A stretch of 64,000 bases of DNA from the NCBI GenBank assembly GCA_002416125.1, contig DIBU01000019.1:24349-88348 (forward strand), given 5' to 3'. Positions within the stretch are counted from its first letter, which is position 1. Every line of letters begins with the position of its first letter. The notes beneath the pieces were generated by a model. It saw only the letters and a program-made list of their open reading frames with translations, was not told the DNA's origin and did no database searches. This document shows, piece by piece, positions 16,222-25,322 of the stretch. This DNA is from Halieaceae bacterium UBA5044 (lineage in GTDB: Bacteria; Pseudomonadota; Gammaproteobacteria; Pseudomonadales; Halieaceae). The translations under genes were made by a program, and so were the position numbers.

Positions 16222-17358
16222 GTGACGAACGACGACGACATCGCCATGGATGCGCTGGTATCGCTTGCCCGTGCACTCGTCGCCGCGTTGCTTTCGGAGG
16301 ACGCGGAGCTCGCTTTCGTTGAGGAGACGCGGCAGTTTGTTGATCAGCTGGGCGACACACTCACCCTGCCGGTCACCGAGATGATCAGCATTGATCAGTT
16401 TGATCGAGCGGCACGCCGTGAGCTGCTGGACGCCACATTGGCTGAACTGGGGTTGTCGCTGGACACCCTCGATTGGCGCGCCGATCCGGGTCTGGCTCGC
16501 GAGTTCCAGAACCGTATCTGGTCGCATCTGTACCACCGGTTCCTCGCGGCCCATCAGGTTGTCAGCAGTCATATCGAGCTGTTGCCCGCGCCCGCCGTAG
16601 ACTACCCGCGCCCGCTTCACAGCCCGCCAGACTCGTGGCTGTTGTTGTTCGCCGAGCGCGGCGCATGTCGTATAGAACATCCCGCAGGTGATATCACGCT
16701 GGGAGGACGTGCTCCCGCGTTGTTGCTGTTGCCGCCCGAGTCTGACGTGGTGTTGCGCCGGATGCCCGATAGCAGCCCCTGTAGCGTATTCAGCAGCGCG
16801 TTTTATCCGCCGCAACGCTGGATGCCCTGGTTAAAGGACGTCGATAGCACAGCTCTGCCCGAACCCCTGGCGGTACTGGACGCGCGCATGGCCGGCTATG
16901 TTGGGGAATCGTTTCGGCGCATCATCGATATCGCGCACACCACGGGGCAGCGGGGCAGGGCGCTGCACCTGAATCTCCTTGAGCATATTCTCCTGCTGCG
17001 TGAGGAGCTCGCACCGGCCAATGACGACGCGGGGCTGGATCGTCGGGTGCTCGCCGCCCGGGATTTTCTGCTGGCGCATTATCACGAGAAAACGACCGTT
17101 GAGCAGGTTGCCAATGCCGCAGGTGCAGCGCCCTCGACGCTCACCGCCCTGTTCAAGATCCAGATGGGAGACAACCTCATGCGCTGGCGCGACCGGCTGC
17201 GCATGCGCCGCGCCCGCGAGCTGCTGCAGGGTACCGAGCTGCCCATCAAGGTGATTGCAGCGGAGGTCGGCTATGACGACCCGATGTTTTTCTCGCGTCG
17301 CTTCAAGCAGCTGACCGGGTGGTCGCCGTCGCAGGTGCGCAGCGGCAGCAGCCGCTAG
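16222..17358 (+). CDS. AraC/XylS-family transcriptional regulator
   Basis: 378 aa from a GTG with AGGAGG 12 nt upstream; ATG at 16186 or 16246 are alternatives. The C-terminal roughly 100 residues are an AraC double helix-turn-helix: TVEQVANAAGAAPSTLTALFK and then IKVIAAEVGYDDPMFFSRRFKQLTGWSP. The N-terminal part is a sensor region without a recognised motif. The gene is divergent from the amidohydrolase operon, its most likely target, and upstream of coq4. Confidence 0.87.
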   Translation: MTNDDDIAMDALVSLARALVAALLSEDAELAFVEETRQFVDQLGDTLTLPVTEMISIDQFDRAARRELLDATLAELGLSLDTLDWRADPGLAREFQNRIWSHLYHRFLAAHQVVSSHIELLPAPAVDYPRPLHSPPDSWLLLFAERGACRIEHPAGDITLGGRAPALLLLPPESDVVLRRMPDSSPCSVFSSAFYPPQRWMPWLKDVDSTALPEPLAVLDARMAGYVGESFRRIIDIAHTTGQRGRALHLNLLEHILLLREELAPANDDAGLDRRVLAARDFLLAHYHEKTTVEQVANAAGAAPSTLTALFKIQMGDNLMRWRDRLRMRRARELLQGTELPIKVIAAEVGYDDPMFFSRRFKQLTGWSPSQVRSGSSR

Positions 17359-17479
17359 CCGGCTCCAGCCGGGGGCAGGAAATTGTGCAACGCCTCCGGC
17401 GTATCCTCCATTCCACAGGGAATCCTGCTGTTCTCTAATACGGGGAATAACGACAACAGCAACACACCAGGGAAGCCGC

Positions 17480-18313
17480 ATGACTGACGTACCGGGTTAC
17501 ACCGCCAATCAACGCCTGCTGGATCCGCGCCGGCTCGGCACCACTACCATGCTCAGCAGCACATCGAAGTATCTCAATCACCCGCGACTGCGTCACTGGG
17601 TGGCCGTGGAATCGCTGCGTCGCAACGGTCCGGACATGGACCACTACGGTGGCCCGCTGGAGATCATCGATATCTTCCGTGAACTGGATGATGTCGATGA
17701 AATCAACCGGCTGTTTGCCGAGGCACGTGCCCGTGACAGCGCACTCGATGCGTGGTTTGAAGCCCGCTTCCTCGTGCCCCACGACCTGCAGGCCCTGGCT
17801 GAACTGCCCGAGGGTACGCTGGGTCGGGAATACCAGAAAATGCTCGCTGAGCAGGGGTTGCAGGCCGATTTCCTGCCCTTTGAAAGCACCGCCACCGATT
17901 ACGATTATTTCCATCGCCGGCACAGCCAGACGCATGATATCGAGCACCTGGTGGTGGGCTATCGTTACGACCCCCTGGGCGAGTTCGCGCTGATTGCCGC
18001 GCGCACCACAAACCTGCTCAAAACATTTGGCCAGGAACTCGGTGAACATATCTCGGTGGTTTCCACCCTGCTGGTCGCTACCGGGATGTCCCGCTTCGGC
18101 TGCCATTACCCGCACCTGCTGCCCCCGCTGTACAAGGCCCTGGGGGAGGGCCATCGCATCGGCGAGCAACTGAACACGCCGCTGTTCATGCCGCGCTATG
18201 AGGATATGTTTGAGTGGACAGTGGACGAAGTGCGCGAACACCTGGGCGTGGTGCACAGTCCGGATTTCGAGGACACGATGTGGTCGCTGGGGGAGTACTT
18301 CGACGCGGCCTGA
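17480..18313 (+). CDS. Coq4-family protein
   Basis: 277 aa. The Coq4 metal motif HDxxH-x11-E is intact: H152-D153-I154-E155-H156 and E168 (HDIEHLVVGYRYDPLGE). Eukaryotic COQ4 acts in ubiquinone biosynthesis, where it is reported to process the C1 position of the ring; bacterial homologues are less defined. The ATG follows AGGGAAG. No other ubiquinone gene is nearby. It is a single-gene unit between an AraC regulator and amtB. Confidence 0.85.
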   Translation: MTDVPGYTANQRLLDPRRLGTTTMLSSTSKYLNHPRLRHWVAVESLRRNGPDMDHYGGPLEIIDIFRELDDVDEINRLFAEARARDSALDAWFEARFLVPHDLQALAELPEGTLGREYQKMLAEQGLQADFLPFESTATDYDYFHRRHSQTHDIEHLVVGYRYDPLGEFALIAARTTNLLKTFGQELGEHISVVSTLLVATGMSRFGCHYPHLLPPLYKALGEGHRIGEQLNTPLFMPRYEDMFEWTVDEVREHLGVVHSPDFEDTMWSLGEYFDAA

Positions 18314-18323
18314 GCCGCTGTCC

Positions 18324-18339
18324 CGGCGCGGTTGTTGCG
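18324..18339 (+). promoter_or_regulatory. Candidate sigma-54 promoter of amtB
   Basis: CGGCGCG-GTTG-TTGCG, with GG-N10-GC spacing, a 5 of 7 match at -24 and a 4 of 5 match at -12. It lies 78 bp before the amtB start. An AT-rich sigma-70-like pair (TTGTCA at 18359, AATAAT at 18381) is an alternative. Ammonium transporter genes are commonly NtrC/RpoN controlled. Confidence 0.45.
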
Positions 18340-18416
18340 CGGCGAATACGGGGCGCTTTTGTCAGGGCATGTCCATATGTAATAATTCCGCTGCCCTCCC
18401 ATAAGCGATAATAATT

Positions 18417-19727
18417 ATGATGCGTTCCGTTCTACGTTTTCCGTTCGTCTTTTTCCTGTTTCTGTTTCCCGCACACGCCGCCATGGCGGCAGACACCAGC
18501 GGTGCCAATACCGCCTGGATGCTTACCGCCACGGCGCTGGTGCTGTTCATGACTTTGCCGGGCCTGTCACTGTTCTATGGTGGACTGGTGCGGGTGCGCA
18601 ACGTGCTCTCCGTGTTGATGCAGTGCTTTGCGCTGACGGCACTGATGTCACTGCTCTGGTTTGTCGCCGGGTATTCCCTGGCGTTCGGCTCTTCCGGGGT
18701 CGAGCAGGGTCCGTGGATCGGTGACCTGGGTAACCTCTTTCTCGCCGGGATCGCCATGGATGGCAATGCCGGCGACATTCCCGAATCGCTGTTTGTCATG
18801 TTCCAGATGACCTTTGCGGTGATTACACCGGCGCTGATCGTCGGTGCTTTCGCCGAGCGTATCCGGTTTTCCGCCATGCTGCTGTTCAGCGCAGCCTGGA
18901 TGCTGCTGGTGTATGCGCCCGTGTGCCATTGGGTCTGGGGTGGCGGTTGGCTCGGGGCCATGGGGCTGCAGGACTTTGCCGGTGGTACCGTGGTGCACAT
19001 CACCGCCGCCGTAGCGGCCCTGGTCGCGGCGCTGATGCTGGGTCCGCGTCGCGGTTTCGGCAGCGTTGCCATGCCGCCACACAACCTGACCATGACGGTG
19101 ACGGGCGCGGGTATGCTCTGGGTGGGCTGGTTTGGCTTCAATGCCGGCTCCGCGGTGGCTGCAGACAACAGCGCCGCGATGGCGATGCTGGTGACGCACC
19201 TGTCGGCCGCCTGTGGGTCTCTGGCCTGGATGACGATGGAATGGATCCGTCACGGCAAGCCATCGGTGCTGGGTATCGTGACGGGGATGGTCGCCGGCCT
19301 CGGTACGATCACCCCGGCGTCGGGTTCCGTCGGTCCGGCGGCGGCCGTGGTCATCGGCCTCACCGCCGGGGTTGTCTGTTACTACGCGACAATCACGCTG
19401 AAGAACCGGCTGAAAATCGACGACAGCCTCGATGTCTTTCCCGTGCACGGCGTGGGCGGCATTCTCGGCACCCTGTTGGCGGGTGTTTTCTGCTCGCCCG
19501 ACCTGGGCTTGTTCAGCGGCAATGGATTTTCCGACGGCATCAGCTCAATAGGCGGGCAGCTTGCCGTGCAGGCCACGGGTGTGGTGGCAACCTTCGCCTA
19601 CACGGCGATCGTGAGCTACCTCCTGTTCAAGCTGGTGGATCGCCTGATCGGCCTCAGGGTTGATGCTGAACAGGAAACTGTGGGCCTCGACCTTGTCCTG
19701 CACGATGAACGGGGCTACGACCTGTAG
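18417..19727 (+). CDS. amtB: AmtB ammonium transporter
   Basis: 436 aa with an N-terminal signal peptide (to about residue 26, AAMAAD) and eleven transmembrane helices. The pore twin-histidine segments are present (GGTVVHITAAV and VFPVHGVGG), as are SLFYGGLVRVRN and FGFNAGSA. It forms a trimeric ammonium channel in the inner membrane. glnK, its usual partner, is not adjacent. No clear Shine-Dalgarno precedes the ATG (AT-rich leader). Confidence 0.94.
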   Translation: MMRSVLRFPFVFFLFLFPAHAAMAADTSGANTAWMLTATALVLFMTLPGLSLFYGGLVRVRNVLSVLMQCFALTALMSLLWFVAGYSLAFGSSGVEQGPWIGDLGNLFLAGIAMDGNAGDIPESLFVMFQMTFAVITPALIVGAFAERIRFSAMLLFSAAWMLLVYAPVCHWVWGGGWLGAMGLQDFAGGTVVHITAAVAALVAALMLGPRRGFGSVAMPPHNLTMTVTGAGMLWVGWFGFNAGSAVAADNSAAMAMLVTHLSAACGSLAWMTMEWIRHGKPSVLGIVTGMVAGLGTITPASGSVGPAAAVVIGLTAGVVCYYATITLKNRLKIDDSLDVFPVHGVGGILGTLLAGVFCSPDLGLFSGNGFSDGISSIGGQLAVQATGVVATFAYTAIVSYLLFKLVDRLIGLRVDAEQETVGLDLVLHDERGYDL

Positions 19728-19731
19728 CCCC

Positions 19732-20634
19732 TTAGTCCGCATCGGCGGTGAGATGCCGCAGCAGGAAAGCGGTTTCATCGCGGGCGACCGCGCTGAACAG
19801 GGGCTCGACATAGACGCCGAAATGCCCGCAGGGGTAGCTGGAGATTTCCGCGTCCGCGGCCAGTGACGCAGCCTCGCGGATGGTCGCGGGCGAGATGAAG
19901 GCATCCTGTTCCGCAATCGTGTAGTGAATGGGGCAGCGAATATCACCCGCCTGCCGGCCGGGCTTGTAGGTCGCCAACTGGAACACGAAACGCGCCGCGA
20001 CACGATTGCGCCAGCCGGAATCGGCGGGCGTGATACTGGCGATTCCGGCCGCTGCTCCCGGCGACGTCATGGCGGCATGGTCATCCGGATCGCCAATAGC
20101 CTGGATGTAGTGTGGAGGCAGCCCCAGGGCGCCATGCAGGCTGTCCCTGAGCGCGGCAAACAGCAGCCCGAGGGTTTTCCCGAGAGGGACTTTCTGCTGC
20201 GGCTTTTCGGCCCAGCAAAACGGAATCTGTGCCACGACGGCGGCAATCCCGTGGTCGCGCGCCGCCACCGCCTGCACGTGCGCCCCGCCAAACGATGTGC
20301 CCCACAATGCGATACGCTGCGGATCGACACCCGGTTGCGCGCGCAGGGTGGCGATGGCGGCCTCCCAATCCTGCAACTGGTGCTTGACGCTCAGCAGCTG
20401 CCGCGGCTCACCGGCGCTGGCGCCGAAATGGCGGTAGTCGAACAGCAGCACGGCCAGGCCCGCCTCGGCGAAGACCTGCGCGTAGGCATCCAGGCGCTGG
20501 TCGCGCACGGCGGTAAAGCCGTGCGCCATGACCACGCCGGGCACCGGGGTCGGGGTGTCAGGGCGGTAGAGCCAGGCAGCGCATTCATCGCCGCCGCTGC
20601 GGAATGTCAGGTCGCTGCGCGTAACGCTGTTCAC
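19732..20634 (-). CDS. Alpha/beta hydrolase
   Basis: 300 aa. The nucleophile elbow GTSFGG is near residue 115, the oxyanion region is HGF near residue 38, the acid is in EQDAF and the His in GHFGVY near residue 275. It resembles dienelactone-hydrolase/acetylxylan-esterase-like hydrolases (family S9-like fold). The GTG start overlaps the FMO stop (GTGA), so the two are co-translated. With the flavin monooxygenase upstream it may hydrolyse an ester or lactone product. Confidence 0.85.
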   Translation of the reverse strand: MNSVTRSDLTFRSGGDECAAWLYRPDTPTPVPGVVMAHGFTAVRDQRLDAYAQVFAEAGLAVLLFDYRHFGASAGEPRQLLSVKHQLQDWEAAIATLRAQPGVDPQRIALWGTSFGGAHVQAVAARDHGIAAVVAQIPFCWAEKPQQKVPLGKTLGLLFAALRDSLHGALGLPPHYIQAIGDPDDHAAMTSPGAAAGIASITPADSGWRNRVAARFVFQLATYKPGRQAGDIRCPIHYTIAEQDAFISPATIREAASLAADAEISSYPCGHFGVYVEPLFSAVARDETAFLLRHLTADAD

Positions 20635-22034
20635 GCGGCGTCGGCCTTCTGCGCAGCGTCGCCGGGTAGCGTCGCCGGAGGCTGCCCGTTTCTACGCCGC
20701 TTCAACCCCGCTTCGATTTCCTTGTCGAGGCGCCCCACGTAGTGATCAAAGTGCAGCTGGATGGTGTGCCTGGGGCTGGGATAGTAGTCCCGCAGATAGA
20801 AGGATTCATCGGCCGCAATCATCTCCTCCATCTCCGCTTCCGAGGGCGGGGCGTAGTCGCCATTCAGGTACGGCACCACCCAGCGTGACTGTTGCTCGGC
20901 GAAGTTGACCAGGGTGGGCAGGGACTGCGCCAGGCCCATGTAGATCAGGTTGGGAACGCCGGGTATGAGCATGCGTTTGAACAGACGCGGTGGCTGATTG
21001 TCCTTGCTCGCGGTGAATTGCGGCTGGTCGAAGAAGGGAAAGCTGATCTTGTATCCGGTACACCAGACGATGACGTCAAAGTCACTGCTGCTGCCATCGG
21101 TGAAGTGCACGGTGTGGCCGTCCACGCGCTCGATGCCGGGACGCGCCTTGATATCCCCGGAGCCCGCACGCTGCAGGAACTCCCCGGACACTGTGCCGTG
21201 GGCCTCCCAGGGCTGGTAGGTCGGCTGGGGCAGGCCGTAGTCGCGGGGGTTGCCGATCTGCTGCTTGACGACGCGGCTCATCAACCAGTGCTGGATTTTA
21301 CGCGGCACCCAGGCCGGAAGCATGTTCTTGTCCCCGGGCTTGCCGTTGATGTACTTCGGGAATACCCACACCCCACGCCGCATGGAGATGTGCAGGGTGC
21401 TGGCCATGAAGCGCATCGACAGTTCCGACGCGATGTCCATGGCTGAGTTGCCGGACCCCACGACCAGTACCCGTTTGTCCCGCATGTCGATGGGGTCAAA
21501 GGGCGTGTTGTAGCTGTGCGCGTGAATCTGCTCGCCGGCGAAGTCGCCGGGATAGGCCGGCTCCGGCCAGCGCGGATCCCAGTGATGGCCGTTGGCGACA
21601 ATCAGGACGTCGTAGCGCCGGGTCTCGCCACCGCTGGTGGTCACGGACCAGAAGCCGTTCTCCTCGCGGTGTGCGCGTTCGACCCGGGTGTTGAACGTGA
21701 TCGTGTCGCGCAAGCCGAAGTGGTCGGTGTAGTCGTTGAGGTAGTCGAAGATCTCGCTGTGATGCGGATAGTCCGGCCAGTTGTCTGGCACCGGGTATTC
21801 CTGCATGCCCATGCGAAACTTTGAGGTATCGATGTGCAGGCTCTGGTAGCAGGCTGACATCCCGTTGGGATTCCGGTAGTACCAGTTGCCGCCGATATTG
21901 TCCGAGGCCTCGAAGCAATCGTAGGCGATGTCGCCCTCTTTCAGGCGCTTGATCGTGGTCAGGCCACTGGGGCCGGCACCGATGACGCAGCACAGGGGGC
22001 CGTTGTTGTGGGCCGGTCGAAATCCGTTGTTCAT
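20631..22034 (-). CDS. Flavin-containing monooxygenase (FMO/class B)
   Basis: 467 aa. FAD motif VIGAGPSGLTTI, FMO fingerprint FxGxxxHxxxY (FAGEQIHAHSY, about residue 155), NADPH motif VVGSGNSAMDIA, and a C-terminal WCTGY in place of ATGY. The ATG at 22034 has GGAG at 9 nt and lies 1 nt after the TetR stop. It is the middle gene of a TetR-FMO-hydrolase operon. The substrate is unknown; class B FMOs oxygenate N, S or ketone carbonyls. Confidence 0.9.
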   Translation of the reverse strand: MNNGFRPAHNNGPLCCVIGAGPSGLTTIKRLKEGDIAYDCFEASDNIGGNWYYRNPNGMSACYQSLHIDTSKFRMGMQEYPVPDNWPDYPHHSEIFDYLNDYTDHFGLRDTITFNTRVERAHREENGFWSVTTSGGETRRYDVLIVANGHHWDPRWPEPAYPGDFAGEQIHAHSYNTPFDPIDMRDKRVLVVGSGNSAMDIASELSMRFMASTLHISMRRGVWVFPKYINGKPGDKNMLPAWVPRKIQHWLMSRVVKQQIGNPRDYGLPQPTYQPWEAHGTVSGEFLQRAGSGDIKARPGIERVDGHTVHFTDGSSSDFDVIVWCTGYKISFPFFDQPQFTASKDNQPPRLFKRMLIPGVPNLIYMGLAQSLPTLVNFAEQQSRWVVPYLNGDYAPPSEAEMEEMIAADESFYLRDYYPSPRHTIQLHFDHYVGRLDKEIEAGLKRRRNGQPPATLPGDAAQKADAA

Positions 22035-22035
22035 C

Positions 22036-22725
22036 TCACTTGCTCCGTCCAGTAGGCGAGTTGCCTGGGTTATCGGGTTGGCAGCTGGCGAGCAGGTGCT
22101 CCAGCGCCGCGTTGAAATCGCCCAGCACCGCGGGCTGCGGATTGTCTGCAAGGGCCTGTTGCAGCAGTGGCAGGGTGCCCTCCGGCTGACTGTGTACAAA
22201 GCGACCGAGCACCGCTGCGTGCCCACCGTCGCCGGTCACCGCCTTCAGGTAGTTGCCGGTAACGGCCGCCCCCAACACCAGTTGGTTCACCGCGTAGTAC
22301 AGCTCCAGCGCGCTGCCGGGGGTGAAGCCGCGGCTGCCAAGCAGCGCAATCAGCTGTTCCAGGTACTGTGCCTCGACGTCGCCGAATACGCCGCCCTGCA
22401 TGATCTGGCTGACCAGCTCTGGCCAGTCGAGCGCGGTCTGGCAGGTACTGCGGGCATGTTCCCGCAGGATGTCCTGCCAGGACTGGCCGTTGTCGACAAT
22501 GGGTTGCAGCTGGCCCTTGCGCTCGGCGACCAGGCGCAGCAGGTGCTCACGCCCCTCCACATACCCGTAGAGGGTTGCGACACCCACCTTGAGGCGGCTG
22601 GCGATGCTGGCCATGTCGAGGTTGCCTGCTGGCAGGTCGCAGGCCGTGTCGACAATGGCATCCAGGGTCAGCCGGCGCGGTCTGCCGCGGCGGCCCGGGG
22701 TCGGTTTCTGGAGTGACGACGTCAT
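22036..22725 (-). CDS. TetR-family transcriptional regulator
   Basis: 229 aa. The N-terminal TetR helix-turn-helix spans about 20-65 (LTLDAIVDTA, MASIASRLKVGVATLYGYV). The C-terminal ligand domain is of the TetR_C type with ELYYAVNQLVLGAA. It is the first gene of the operon with the FMO and hydrolase and probably represses it through the palindrome at 22732. Confidence 0.88.
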   Translation of the reverse strand: MTSSLQKPTPGRRGRPRRLTLDAIVDTACDLPAGNLDMASIASRLKVGVATLYGYVEGREHLLRLVAERKGQLQPIVDNGQSWQDILREHARSTCQTALDWPELVSQIMQGGVFGDVEAQYLEQLIALLGSRGFTPGSALELYYAVNQLVLGAAVTGNYLKAVTGDGGHAAVLGRFVHSQPEGTLPLLQQALADNPQPAVLGDFNAALEHLLASCQPDNPGNSPTGRSK

Positions 22726-22731
22726 GCCGCC

Positions 22732-22748
22732 TATAATATCGAATTATA
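22732..22748 (-). promoter_or_regulatory. Candidate TetR operator/promoter palindrome
   Basis: TATAAT-ATCGA-ATTATA, a perfect 6-bp palindrome that reads as a -10 box on both strands and lies 7 bp upstream of the TetR start. Its position is right for autoregulation. No convincing -35 box is visible. Confidence 0.5.
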
Positions 22749-22794
22749 TTCGGAAAAGAAATCTGGCCGGGCTTCCAGCGGTCTGGCGCGCGCC

Positions 22795-24081
22795 TCACAG
22801 ACCCCTCCAGGGGTGTGTTTGCTCTGTGACGACTTCGCCGCCAGCGCGGGCTGTTCGCAGGCTCCAGGATGCCGGGGTTCCCTGCGCGTGCAGGCGCAGC
22901 CGGTGGCTGCCAACTGCGAGAGCCGCCCGCAGCGACGCGCCCGTGAGGTCGCGCTGCTGCAGAACCCGGCCCCGGGGGCAGCGCACAGTCAGGCGTATGC
23001 TGTCCTGCGGGTGGTGGCCGAAGCCTGCCGGCAGATTTGTCAGTTGCAGGTCGGCACTGTGTTCCCAGAGCAGTTTTTTGCTCGCCCAGCGCGCCAGCCA
23101 CGGATGCGGCGGTGGTGCCCCGCGGAGGGTGCGGGGGCTCACGCGGCGCTCCGCCAGGCTCAGGCCGGCATAACGCTCGTAGGCCTCCAGCGTGCGCGTG
23201 CGGCCCAGCCCGAACTCTCCCAGCGTGTCGGCTGCGGCGTCACCAGCCACCAGTTTGCGGTAGCGCAGCAGGCTGCGCTCGTTGCGTAACCACCAGCGCT
23301 TGTTATCTGTCCAGTGGCGCTGCGCCCGCTCGCGACCGTAGTGGTGCCACAGGATCAGGCAGCGGGGGTGGAACAGGTCGTAGCCGTGCGTGAAGGCGCG
23401 CAGGGCCATCGCGGGCTCTTCGCCAAAAAAGTAGAACTTTGGGTCGTAGGGCACTTCCCGGCAGAAAACGCCCAGTGTGAATAGAAAGTGCGCAGACAGA
23501 AACCGTGCAGGTTCCAGGGCTGCACCGTCCAGGCGCCCCTGCATGGCGACCGGCATCACCTGGAATGGGCCGCCCTCGGAGAAGCCGTCGAAGACCAGGC
23601 GCAGGGGACGCGCAGCAGGCTCCACGGGTTTGCCGGGCTCATAGACCGGCGCGTAACTGGTGATCAGCGGTTTGTCGCTGCCCCGCTCGCGGGCGCCTTG
23701 CAGCAGGGCCCGCAATGCGGTGTCCCAGCCGCGAATGAAGCGATGATGCGAATCGATCTGCAGCGTGTAGGCTTCGCCTCGATACAGGGCCTGTGTCTCG
23801 CTGCGCGCCCAGCAGGCTCCGCGGCTCTGGCTGTAGTGCACCGAGAGCACACGAACAGCGGGATGGTCGGCAAACTCCTGCAGGCTGTCGTCGGTAGCGC
23901 GCTGCCAGCAGATGCCGAACGTAAGCCGCTCTGGCGCATCGGCCTGCGCGATACAGTCGCGCAGCGTTGGCAGCAGCTCCGGGTCACGGTAGGCCGCAAT
24001 CTGCACGAAGATGCGATCGTCACCTGACCGGTCTGGCGCTGCCGATGCCTGATGAGCAGGGAGTCGGGGTCCAGCGTTCAA
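22795..24081 (-). CDS. GT60 (Skp1 GlcNAc-transferase-like) glycosyltransferase
   Basis: 428 aa of the PF11397 GlcNAc-transferase type. IFVQIAAYRDPELLPTLRDC, GICWQ, SQSRGACWARS, YRGEAYTLQIDSHHRFIRGWD and FFGEEPAMALR follow the order seen in eukaryotic Skp1 hydroxyproline GlcNAc-transferase. About 100 C-terminal residues form an unrecognised beta-rich domain. The start is a TTG that overlaps the stop of the upstream gene (TTGA); no in-frame ATG precedes the first motif. It is the last gene of the minus-strand glycosylation operon. No signal peptide, so it acts in the cytoplasm. Confidence 0.85.
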   Translation of the reverse strand: MNAGPRLPAHQASAAPDRSGDDRIFVQIAAYRDPELLPTLRDCIAQADAPERLTFGICWQRATDDSLQEFADHPAVRVLSVHYSQSRGACWARSETQALYRGEAYTLQIDSHHRFIRGWDTALRALLQGARERGSDKPLITSYAPVYEPGKPVEPAARPLRLVFDGFSEGGPFQVMPVAMQGRLDGAALEPARFLSAHFLFTLGVFCREVPYDPKFYFFGEEPAMALRAFTHGYDLFHPRCLILWHHYGRERAQRHWTDNKRWWLRNERSLLRYRKLVAGDAAADTLGEFGLGRTRTLEAYERYAGLSLAERRVSPRTLRGAPPPHPWLARWASKKLLWEHSADLQLTNLPAGFGHHPQDSIRLTVRCPRGRVLQQRDLTGASLRAALAVGSHRLRLHAQGTPASWSLRTARAGGEVVTEQTHPWRGL

Positions 24082-25322
24082 AAGCGGATGGCGCCTTGCG
24101 AGCGCAATTGCGAAAGCACCAGCGTCAGGTCCTCGTAGATTCCGACCGCCTCGCCGTAGGCCCCTTCAAGCAGCGCGCGAATCTCCCCTGTGCTGCGCTC
24201 ACCGTCGATAAGTTGCCAGATCAATGCGGCGCTGTCGTTGAGGTAGCAGGCGCGGGTCGTGTCCTCGTTGTACAGCACCCACTCGCCCTCGAGCTGCTCC
24301 TCGGACCAGCGTGGGTCGCGTTGCGGAATACGCGGTGTGTCTGCTGTGGCGCGCAGTACGCCACCGCTTCGTGCGCCGGCGTCCTGCAGGCAGTCCGGGA
24401 GCGTTGGTGGCGCATGAGCGAGGGTTTCCGGGGCGATGTACCGATCGGCAAAGCAGAGACCCGCGAATTGCTCGTAATCGGCCAGGGAACGAGCAGTGCC
24501 CAGTCCATAGCCATCGAGGTCGATGGGCGCCACGCCATCTACACCGACCAGTGCCCGGTAGCGTGCCAGCGCCGCTTCGTTGCGTGCACTCCAGTCGCTG
24601 TGATCGTCCCAGTGGCAGCGGCGTCCCTTGCGCGAGTATTCGTGCCAGACGAGTGTCCGGTGCGGGCAGAAGAAATCATAGCCACTGGTCCAGGCGCGCA
24701 CGCAGGTGCCGATTTCCTCGCCGTGGAAATAGCCGTTGGGATCAATCGGCACGTCGTGCACGAAGGCGCCGTCGCTGAAACTGAAATGGGCCGACCAGAA
24801 ACGGGTGGGGACAGGCGCTTCGGGGGGTTCCACGGGTATATAGGGCCGCATGAATACCACCCCGGAATCGTCGAAGCGGTCCGCTCCCAGTAGCCAGATT
24901 TCCGGGCTGCGCGCCGCCGGGTCATTCTCGGGGTCGAAGGCGGGCAGGTAGGTCGTCAGCACCGGCCGCTGCACACCGCTGCCGCGCAGCCCCTCAAGCA
25001 TAGTGACAAGGGCGCTGTCCCAGCCCGGGGCAAATCGATGGTGCCCGTCCAGTTGCAGGAAATAGCGCTCTCCGCGGTACTGCTGCTGAATGCGGTTGCG
25101 TGCCCAGCAGACGCCGCGGCTCTGCTGATACGGCACGTCGAGGATCTCCAACTGGGGCGAGTCAGCCAGGTCACCCAGGGAGTCCTCCGGCGCGCGTTGC
25201 CAGTAAACGCAGACGCGCAGGCGAGACGGCGTGTCCGCCATGCTCAGCAGGCTGGCAAGCGTCGCTGGCAGGTCGAATTCCCGGTACGCGGCAATGCTGA
25301 TGAAAATATCGGGGCTGTTCAT
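24078..25322 (-). CDS. GT60 glycosyltransferase fused to a C-terminal PqqD-like domain
   Basis: 414 aa. The N-terminal GT60/PF11397 domain (about 1-310) has IFISIAAYREFDLPATLASL, CVYWQ, SRGVCWARN, YRGERYFLQLDGHHRFAPGWD and FHGEEIG. The C-terminal PqqD-type domain (about 345-414) reads LYNEDTTRACYLNDSAALIW, QLIDGERSTGEIRALL, then VLSQLRSQGAIRF. PqqD domains are the peptide-recognition elements of RiPP modification enzymes, so the fusion suggests the enzyme docks on a leader peptide. The ATG overlaps the upstream stop (ATGA). A small peptide-like gene sits two genes upstream in the same operon. Confidence 0.87.
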   Translation of the reverse strand: MNSPDIFISIAAYREFDLPATLASLLSMADTPSRLRVCVYWQRAPEDSLGDLADSPQLEILDVPYQQSRGVCWARNRIQQQYRGERYFLQLDGHHRFAPGWDSALVTMLEGLRGSGVQRPVLTTYLPAFDPENDPAARSPEIWLLGADRFDDSGVVFMRPYIPVEPPEAPVPTRFWSAHFSFSDGAFVHDVPIDPNGYFHGEEIGTCVRAWTSGYDFFCPHRTLVWHEYSRKGRRCHWDDHSDWSARNEAALARYRALVGVDGVAPIDLDGYGLGTARSLADYEQFAGLCFADRYIAPETLAHAPPTLPDCLQDAGARSGGVLRATADTPRIPQRDPRWSEEQLEGEWVLYNEDTTRACYLNDSAALIWQLIDGERSTGEIRALLEGAYGEAVGIYEDLTLVLSQLRSQGAIRF

